Assembly: GCA_902776565.1 (NCBI GenBank) | Contig: CACYQN010000007.1 | Span: 64,105-128,104, forward strand | Source: an uncultured Bacteroidia bacterium | GTDB taxonomy: Bacteria > Bacteroidota > Bacteroidia > Bacteroidales > ML635J-15 | Length of the DNA: 64,000 nucleotides | Direction of reading: 5' to 3' | In this document: piece after piece, positions 57,762-64,000 of the stretch | Layout: every line of letters begins with the position of its first letter | Numbering within the stretch: position 1 is the stretch's first letter | Position numbers and translations under genes: made by a program | The notes under the pieces: model-generated | Seen by the model: the letters and a program-made list of their open reading frames with translations, nothing else | Databases searched by the model: none | What the model was told of the DNA's origin: nothing

Positions 57762-59438
57762 ATGACAACAACAGCTATAATTTCGGCAATACTGACACTG
57801 CTTTCCGGCATCGGAATTTTTCTTATCGCGTGTCAGATGATGAGCACAAACCTCGAATCGGCAAGTTCGAGCAAACTGAAAAATCTATTTGCTAAAGCAT
57901 CGAAAAGCAAACTCCTCGGAGTGGGGATAGGTGCGTTGGGAACGGCGGCAATCCAAAGTTCGGGCGCTACTACCGTGATGGTCATCGGTTTCGTGAATGC
58001 AGGAATAATTTCGCTGGCGCAGGCGGCAACAATGATTTACGGTGCAAACATAGGTACCACCATCACCGCGCAGATTGTCGCCCTCGGTATGTTCGGTGAG
58101 AGTGTACTTTCCACAACCATAATATTTTCGGCGTTTGCAGGCATAGGTGCTTTTGTAATGCTGTTCGCAAAAAGCGATTTCTGGAAGCGCATCGGCGGAA
58201 TTTTCACTGGCTTCGGAATGCTGTTCGTCGGCTTGAGTCTTATGAGTTCCTCAATGTCGGCCTTTGCCGAAATGGAAGCCGTGAAGACTTTCCTTGCTGG
58301 AATAAGCAATCCTATTCTACTTGTGCTAATAGGTGCAATTTTCACAGCCATAATACAAAGTTCATCGGTGATGACTTCCATTGCGCTTGCTATGGTTGTA
58401 ACGGGACTTGTAACTCTCGACCAGGGTATTTTCCTTACAATTGGTTCCAATGTCGGTTCTTGCGTGGTGGCTATAATAGCTGGTGTGACGAGTGGTCGAA
58501 ATGCTCAGCGTACAGCATTGATTCACTTGATATTCAATGTCAGCGGTGCGGTGCTGTTCCTTGTGGCAGCATTTGTGATGGGACTTGTTTCCGACAATGT
58601 CACTTTCGGTAACATTTTCAACCGTATGTTCCCCGATGTACCACAGATGCAACTCGCAATGTTCCACACAATATTCAATGTGGTAACTGTGATAATAGTT
58701 CTTCCGCTTACAAATGCGCTCGTAAAGCTTGTCTGCAAGATGATTCCCGACAAGGTTGATGCCGACACCGACAGTCCGCGACTGTTCTTCGTCGATGACA
58801 ATATGTTGAAGACTCCGCCTGTGGCAGTGCAGCAGACAAAGCGCGAAATAGTGAATATGGCGCAGATTGCAATCGAAAACTTCAACCGCTCGCTCGACAT
58901 TGTAACAAAACTCGACTTTTCGGAAAAGGAAACCTTTGTGAAAAACGAAAACCAGCTTAACTTCTTGAATACCGCAATTATAGACTATGTGGTTAAGTTG
59001 TCGAAAATGCGTCAGCTGAGCGAAAAGGACCACAATTATCTTACTACTACTTTCCGCAGTGTCAGGGACTTGGAACGTATCGGCGACTATGCAGAGAATA
59101 TTGTCGAGTATGCAGGAATGCTAAAGGAAACCGGCGAAAAGTTTTCGTCGCAGGCAGTGGAGGAAATTGATAATGTGCGTACGCTTATCAACGAGTTGTA
59201 CGACAAGATTATGAAGGCTTATACCGATGAAGATTTTGATGCCTTTGTCGAAGCCGACAAGATAGAAGATAAAATTGACGAGTACACCAAGTATATGGAA
59301 ACCAGCCACATCGCACGATTGTCGCTTGGACTATGTTCACCTAATGCTGGTGCCGAATACCTATCGCTCTCGTCGAATGCCGAGCGTGTTGCCGACCACT
59401 TGATAAATGTCGGCAAGACAATCAGAAGGTTGGTATAA
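57762..59438 (+). CDS. Na+/phosphate symporter-PhoU fusion protein
   Basis: The protein has 558 residues from MTTTAIISAILTLLSGIGIF; the frame reaches back to 57738. Two inverted-repeat transport halves (PF02690 type) carry the paired QSS motifs GTAAIQSSGATTV and AIIQSSSVMTSIA, typical of NptA/SLC34 symporters. About eight membrane helices end near residue 330. A cytoplasmic PhoU-like helical bundle (about 370-555) then appears, with YVVKLSKMRQLSEKDHNY, TTFRSVRDLERIGDYAENI and SSNAERVADHLINVGKTIR. It imports phosphate with Na+, and the PhoU part may regulate it. Confidence 0.92.
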   Translation: MTTTAIISAILTLLSGIGIFLIACQMMSTNLESASSSKLKNLFAKASKSKLLGVGIGALGTAAIQSSGATTVMVIGFVNAGIISLAQAATMIYGANIGTTITAQIVALGMFGESVLSTTIIFSAFAGIGAFVMLFAKSDFWKRIGGIFTGFGMLFVGLSLMSSSMSAFAEMEAVKTFLAGISNPILLVLIGAIFTAIIQSSSVMTSIALAMVVTGLVTLDQGIFLTIGSNVGSCVVAIIAGVTSGRNAQRTALIHLIFNVSGAVLFLVAAFVMGLVSDNVTFGNIFNRMFPDVPQMQLAMFHTIFNVVTVIIVLPLTNALVKLVCKMIPDKVDADTDSPRLFFVDDNMLKTPPVAVQQTKREIVNMAQIAIENFNRSLDIVTKLDFSEKETFVKNENQLNFLNTAIIDYVVKLSKMRQLSEKDHNYLTTTFRSVRDLERIGDYAENIVEYAGMLKETGEKFSSQAVEEIDNVRTLINELYDKIMKAYTDEDFDAFVEADKIEDKIDEYTKYMETSHIARLSLGLCSPNAGAEYLSLSSNAERVADHLINVGKTIRRLV

Positions 59439-59470
59439 TATATATAGGTATATATCAGCAGGCAAATCGA

Positions 59471-60862
59471 TTACCCGATTATCCCATTAATTTCATCCAT
59501 TATCCTCTTCGCCAAAGCATCGGCCTTTTCCAAAGTGCTGCTTTCGGAGTAGATGCGGATTATAGGTTCGGTGTTCGACTTGCGCAGGTGTACCCATTCC
59601 TTTGTGTCGGGGAACTCGATTTTTACGCCGTCGATGGTCGAAACGGGCTGCGAAGCATATTTCTGAGCCATTGTCTTCAGGATGTTGTCAACGTTGATTT
59701 TTTCGTTGAGCTGAATCTTGTTCTTCGATATTGAATATTCTGGGAAAGTGCGGCGCAATTCACTGACTTTCATCTTCTTTTCTGCCATAAGCGAAAGGAA
59801 CAATGCAATTCCTACCAGTGCATCGCGTCCGTAGTGGACTTCGGGGTAAATTACACCGCCGTTGCCTTCGCCACCTATTACGGCATTGGTTTCCTTCATC
59901 TTGGTAACTACGTTCACTTCGCCAACGGCTGCGGCATTGTACTGGCATCCGTACTTTTCGGTGACGTCGCGCAAAGCGCGGGTAGATGACATATTGGAAA
60001 CCGTATTGCCCGGAGTCTTCGACAAAATGTAGTCGGCAACCGAAACCAGCGTGTATTCTTCACCGAACATCTGTCCGTCCTCGCAAATAATTGCAAGGCG
60101 GTCAACATCGGGGTCAACAACAAAGCCGACGTTTGCGTTCTGCTTCGGCATTTCCGATGCTATCTGGGTGAGGTTTTCGGGAATTGGTTCTGGAGTGTGG
60201 GCAAAATGTCCGTTTGCTTCGCAGTTGAGTTCAACTATGTTGTTCACACCGAGTTTTTTCAAGAGTTTTGGCAGCACGATTCCGCCGACCGAGTTCACGC
60301 AGTCGATAACAACCTTGAAATTGGCAGCCTTTATTGCATCGAGGTTGAGGACTTTCATCTTCAGAACCATGTCAATGTGACGGTCTTCGTAGTTGGCAAT
60401 CTTGGTTTCCTTGCCAAGGTGGTCGATGTCATTGTAGGTAAAGTCTTCCGATTCAGCAATTGCAAGCACGTCCTTGCCTTCCTTGTCGGTGAGAAATTCG
60501 CCATGGCAGTTGAGGAGCTTCAGGGCGTTCCACTGCTTGGGGTTGTGGCTTGCCGTGATGATGATTCCGCCGGCAGCCTTTTCCAAGATTACAGCCATCT
60601 CGGTGGTCGGCGTGGTTGCCATACCTATGTTTATAACTTCAAAACCAAGCGATACCAAGGTTGAGACTACAATGTTTTCGACCATTTGTCCTGAAAGTCG
60701 AGCGTCGCGACCAACAACGATTTTGTTGTTGTTGAGTTCCTGCTTGCGGTTCCAGATGCCGTATGCGGTTGTGAACTTTACTATATCTATTGGTGTAAGA
60801 TTTTCCGAAATTTGTCCGCCAATTGTTCCGCGGATGCCCGATATTGATTTAATAAGTGTCAT
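59471..60862 (-). CDS. glmM: Phosphoglucosamine mutase (phosphohexomutase family)
   Basis: The 463-residue protein has the alpha-D-phosphohexomutase motifs: SGIRGTIGG at the start, KIVVGRDARLSGQM, the catalytic serine loop TASHNPKQWNALKL, the metal-binding VGFVVDPDVDRLAII (DxDxD), GEGNGGVIYPEVHYGRDAL (sugar specificity loop) and the phosphate-binding LRKSNTEPIIRIYSE near the end. It converts GlcN-6-P to GlcN-1-P for peptidoglycan and LPS. Some members are phosphomannomutases, but the sugar-loop form favours GlmM. The gene is divergent from the TPR-CHAT gene. Confidence 0.9.
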   Translation of the reverse strand: MTLIKSISGIRGTIGGQISENLTPIDIVKFTTAYGIWNRKQELNNNKIVVGRDARLSGQMVENIVVSTLVSLGFEVINIGMATTPTTEMAVILEKAAGGIIITASHNPKQWNALKLLNCHGEFLTDKEGKDVLAIAESEDFTYNDIDHLGKETKIANYEDRHIDMVLKMKVLNLDAIKAANFKVVIDCVNSVGGIVLPKLLKKLGVNNIVELNCEANGHFAHTPEPIPENLTQIASEMPKQNANVGFVVDPDVDRLAIICEDGQMFGEEYTLVSVADYILSKTPGNTVSNMSSTRALRDVTEKYGCQYNAAAVGEVNVVTKMKETNAVIGGEGNGGVIYPEVHYGRDALVGIALFLSLMAEKKMKVSELRRTFPEYSISKNKIQLNEKINVDNILKTMAQKYASQPVSTIDGVKIEFPDTKEWVHLRKSNTEPIIRIYSESSTLEKADALAKRIMDEINGIIG

Positions 60863-60886
60863 GTCGTACTATTTTTAGATTATGCA

Positions 60887-60894
60887 CAAAGGTA
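60887..60894 (-). promoter_or_regulatory. -7 box of glmM
   Basis: TACCTTTG read on the minus strand, 24 bases before the ATG, matches the consensus. No clear -33 box is visible. Confidence 0.5.
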
Positions 60895-60980
60895 ATGAAG
60901 AAATTTCCGTTGGAAGTGGTAAAAAATAGAGGCTAGGATATTTTTATCAACAAGATATGTGAAAAGAGAGCTGGTAAAAT

Positions 60981-61013
60981 TTTGTAGCGTAATGTAGTAA
61001 TAGTTATATTTGC
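60981..61013 (+). promoter_or_regulatory. Promoter of the TPR-CHAT gene
   Basis: TTTG (60981-60984), exactly 20 bases, then TATATTTGC (61005-61013). The expected start site leaves a leader of about 110 bases before the ATG at 61133, longer than for other genes here. Confidence 0.75.
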
Positions 61014-61132
61014 GGTCTGATTACGAAGCGTTATACTTTTTGTGTATTAGCGTCACGCTTTGTTTGTAGGTTGTCCGTTTGGCGCTGACGGGCATATATA
61101 GTTGCTCACGACACTCATAAGTGATATGTTAT

Positions 61133-64000
61133 ATGAGGAAATTATTTATTTTAACCTTCTGTGTATCATTTGCAGTAGGAGCATTATCGCAGACCGACAC
61201 AACCGCAATATTCCATAAGGCAGATTCTCTTAATGAATTAGGTGCCATTTTGATAAATGAACGAAAATATAACGAAGCTCTCGATTTGTTCAATCACGCG
61301 GCAGAAATGACAAAAGATGTCGCTGGAGGGCTCAACTTGCATTATGCCACCACATTGAGGCACATTGCTAAGATTTATGACCGCACAGCCGATTACCAAA
61401 ATGCTTTGAAATGCTACACGCAGGCAATGGAAATCCGAAAAAAAGTCCTAGGAGAAGATAATCCCGACTATGCTTCGTCGCTGGACGATGTCGGGATTGA
61501 ATATGCAACAATGGGCGACTATCAGACGGCTTTGGAATATATGATACGGGCAATGGAAATCAGGAAAAAAGTTCTTGGAGAGGAGCATCACGATTATGCG
61601 TCATCGCTAAATAACATAGGTGTTACCTATTATTATCTTGGTGACGAACAAAATTCCTTGAAATATTATTTGCAAGCGATGGAACTCAAGAAAAAAACTT
61701 TGGGCGAGGAACATCCCGACTATGCTATGTCGCTAAATAATGTTGGCATTGCATACAAAAGCATGGGTGATTACCAAAGTGCTTTGAAATATTACCTGCA
61801 AGCTAAGGAAATAACAGCTAAATCCTATGGTGAGGAAACTCCAAGATATGCATCCATACTAAATAATATTGCTATTTGTTATCAAAATTTGAAAAACTAC
61901 CAGAAAGCTTTGTCGTATAATAAGCAGGCATTGAAAATAAGAGAAAAGGTTCTCGGTGTAAATCACCCCGACTATGCATATTCATTGAACAATATCGGTA
62001 CGGTGTATGAAAATATGGGTGATTACCAGACAGCTTTGAAATATTATATGGAAGCATTAGAAATAAGGGGAACGACTATTGGCACGGGACACCCTAAATA
62101 TGCAGTAACGCTTAACGATATTGGAGGCGTGTATTTCGACATGGGTGATTACCAGAATGCTTTGAAATATTTTTTACAGGCGTTAGAGATACGAAAGAAA
62201 ACAATTGGCGAAGAACATCCGGAATACGCATCTTTGCTGAATGATATAGGCATTGTGTACAGTGACATGGGCGATTACCAAAACTCTTTGAAATATTTAA
62301 TGCAAGCACTTGAAATCCAAAAGAAAGTTTTTGGTGAGACTCATCACGAATGTGCATTGACTTTGGGTAATATCGGCCTTGTGTACGATAATATGGGCGA
62401 TTACCAGAATGCGTTGAAATATCATACGCAATCAATCGAAATAAAAAGAAAAAATTGGGGAGAAGATAACCTAAGTTATGCTAAATCGTTGAATAACATA
62501 GGTATTGTGTATAATAATATGGGAGATAGTCAGAATGCTTTGAAATACTACAATCAATCGATGGAGACAATTAGGAAAATACAAGGCGAAGAACATCCTG
62601 ATTATGCATCTTCTCAAAACAACATTGGTTCTGTGTATGACAAAATGGGTGACTACCCAAACGCTATGAAGTATTACTCAAAGGCTTTGGAAATCCGAAA
62701 AGAAGTTCTTGGAGAAGAGCATCCTCTTTATGCATTGACGCTATATAATATTGGAAGGGCATATTTCGGAGAAAACGACTATTCTAATGCTATTAAGGCA
62801 AATAAAGATGCATCGGATATATGTAAACGCAACTTAATCAGAAACTTTTCGTTTATGACGGCACATGAGCGCGAAGCCTACTGGACATCAACGAACAAAT
62901 ATTTCTACAGGAACATAAATTATATGTATCATTTGCCCGATGACACACTGGCAACAGCAACTTCATACGATGCAGAACTAATTACCAAAGGTTTGCTTCT
63001 TGCTTCGGAAATAAATATGACAAATATTATAATGGAGAGCGGTGATTCCACCTTGATTTCCGACTATGAGACTTTGAAGACTATGCACTTGCAGTTAGAC
63101 AAGGAACTGGAGAAACCGATTTCAGAACGAGTCTCCGACTGCGATTCGCTTAATGAAGAAATCCAGAAGTTTGAGAGGCGTGTTGTGGGAAAAAGCAAGG
63201 AGTTCGGCGACATTACCAATTTCATAAAAATCGACTGGAAAGAAGTTCAAAATTCACTCAAATCCAACGATGTGGCAATAGAATTTTCCTCCTTTACAGA
63301 GAATGATACAACAAAATTTGTCGCGCTTGTGCTTACTAAAGATATGAAAGCACCTGTCAGCGTTCCGCTTTTCAATCAGTTTGAAATGCAAAAGTTGCAG
63401 AGAGGTATAGCACCTGTAAAATCCGAAACGCAAAACGATGAAGAAAACCGCGGAGCAACAACTGTCGCTACCAAACGACAGGGCATCTACGAATCTACAG
63501 GACTTTACGACCTGCTATGGAAACCTCTGGAGAAATATTTCCCCGAAAATCCTCGTATCTACTTTGCTCCATCGGGAATGTTGCACCAGATTGCCGTTGA
63601 GTATGCACCAATTGACAAGGAAAAGACCATTTCGGACAAGTACGAAATATATCGTATGTCATCGACTCGTTTCTTAGCAATGGAATATATGCCTAAACCA
63701 ATGAAAAATTCGGTACTTTATGGTGGCATCTACTACGATAGCGACACCACAACAATGAAACAGGAAAGCGACAGATATTCAACGCGCAGTGCAACAAACA
63801 CAACAGCTGTTAGCATAAGCCGGAGCGGAGACCGTGGAAGCCTCAGCTATCTGCCAGGCACCAAAACAGAGGTCGAAAACATTGTCGGCAAGATGAAGAA
63901 AAAGAAAATTTCTACAACCATCTTTGAGGGGTCTCAGGCAAACGAAGAATCGTTCAAGGCTTTGTCGGGCAAAGAAATTTCTACTCTACACGTTGCCACG
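61133..64000 (+). CDS. Secreted TPR-CHAT protein, cut by right edge
   Basis: The frame is open for 956 codons to base 64000. A signal peptide (MRKLFILTFCVSFAVGALSQ) is followed by about twelve kinesin-light-chain-type TPR units of 42 residues (about 40-560) with consensus GDYQNALKYYLQALEIRKK and LGEEHPDYASSLNNIG. A linker with helices leads to a CHAT domain (about 720 onwards): RIYFAPSGMLHQIAVEYAPI, SSTRFLAMEY, LPGTKTEVENIVGKMK and finally STLHVAT, just before the expected catalytic His. CHAT is a caspase-like peptidase fold. The Cys/His dyad cannot be confirmed because the second half is missing. Exported TPR-CHAT proteins are common in Bacteroidota and their targets are not known. Confidence 0.88.
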   Translation, partial: MRKLFILTFCVSFAVGALSQTDTTAIFHKADSLNELGAILINERKYNEALDLFNHAAEMTKDVAGGLNLHYATTLRHIAKIYDRTADYQNALKCYTQAMEIRKKVLGEDNPDYASSLDDVGIEYATMGDYQTALEYMIRAMEIRKKVLGEEHHDYASSLNNIGVTYYYLGDEQNSLKYYLQAMELKKKTLGEEHPDYAMSLNNVGIAYKSMGDYQSALKYYLQAKEITAKSYGEETPRYASILNNIAICYQNLKNYQKALSYNKQALKIREKVLGVNHPDYAYSLNNIGTVYENMGDYQTALKYYMEALEIRGTTIGTGHPKYAVTLNDIGGVYFDMGDYQNALKYFLQALEIRKKTIGEEHPEYASLLNDIGIVYSDMGDYQNSLKYLMQALEIQKKVFGETHHECALTLGNIGLVYDNMGDYQNALKYHTQSIEIKRKNWGEDNLSYAKSLNNIGIVYNNMGDSQNALKYYNQSMETIRKIQGEEHPDYASSQNNIGSVYDKMGDYPNAMKYYSKALEIRKEVLGEEHPLYALTLYNIGRAYFGENDYSNAIKANKDASDICKRNLIRNFSFMTAHEREAYWTSTNKYFYRNINYMYHLPDDTLATATSYDAELITKGLLLASEINMTNIIMESGDSTLISDYETLKTMHLQLDKELEKPISERVSDCDSLNEEIQKFERRVVGKSKEFGDITNFIKIDWKEVQNSLKSNDVAIEFSSFTENDTTKFVALVLTKDMKAPVSVPLFNQFEMQKLQRGIAPVKSETQNDEENRGATTVATKRQGIYESTGLYDLLWKPLEKYFPENPRIYFAPSGMLHQIAVEYAPIDKEKTISDKYEIYRMSSTRFLAMEYMPKPMKNSVLYGGIYYDSDTTTMKQESDRYSTRSATNTTAVSISRSGDRGSLSYLPGTKTEVENIVGKMKKKKISTTIFEGSQANEESFKALSGKEISTLHVAT

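Overview
The window looks like a chromosome segment from an uncultured gut- or rumen-type member of the Bacteroidota, most likely Bacteroidales. Four things support this. Promoters repeatedly show the phylum-specific TTTG ... TAnnTTTG layout instead of the sigma70 -35/-10 pair. There are several type IX secretion (T9SS) proteins: a PorE-like OmpA lipoprotein, a PorU2-like C25 sortase with its PorV/PorQ partner, and C-terminal sorting domains. A methylmalonyl-CoA mutase pair of the succinate-propionate route is present. Many short dispersed intergenic repeats of a Bacteroidales style occur. No IS element, prophage, CRISPR array or rRNA was seen. The one tRNA is tRNA-Leu(CAA).

Layout. 1-4.1 kb (minus): a GH3 glycosidase cut by the left edge, a PorE-like protein, frr and pyrH. 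4.4-6.1 kb (plus): an LEA14-like lipoprotein, a SPOR-like protein and the N-terminal half of a split transketolase. 6.3-8.4 kb (minus): glycosyltransferase, gmhA and a PaaI thioesterase. 8.5-13.9 kb (plus): pdxJ, a zinc metallopeptidase and a 1167-residue outer-membrane protein. 14-20.8 kb (minus): macro-domain protein, YfcE phosphodiesterase, L27/L21, a DUF559/Vsr-like nuclease and the two mutase subunits. 21-24.3 kb (plus): GT2, ECF sigma factor, rsmG, tRNA-Leu and trmB. 24.3-30.4 kb (minus): PorU2-like sortase and PorV-like barrel. 30.5-33.9 kb (plus): pssA, purS, an Ig-like lipoprotein and an FAH-family enzyme. 33.9-36.5 kb (minus): RluA-type synthase, tsaB and UDP-glucuronate decarboxylase. 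36.8-37.7 kb: a GSCFA protein.

The accessory part runs from 37.7 to 64 kb. It holds a giant secreted protein of about 2550 residues with two glycine-rich sections and a T9SS tail, then 1.1 kb of repeats. A HEPN-MNT toxin-antitoxin pair sits between two identical 63-bp terminator-bearing repeats. An S9 dipeptidyl peptidase, an AAA_14/DUF4143 ATPase with operator-like inverted repeats, a YoeB-type toxin-antitoxin pair, tyrS and a WYL regulator follow. Next come an unrecognised operon of seven small genes (55.1-57.3 kb), a Na/Pi symporter-PhoU protein, glmM and a secreted TPR-CHAT protein cut by the right edge.

The signals most likely to be undescribed are these: a family of six palindromes with conserved arms and interchangeable palindromic cores, one of which has become the coding tail of pssA; the exact repeat bracketing the HEPN-MNT module; a dispersed module that supplies the -33 box to two unrelated genes; and the small-gene operon. 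All functional calls rest on reading motifs by eye. No database search was run.
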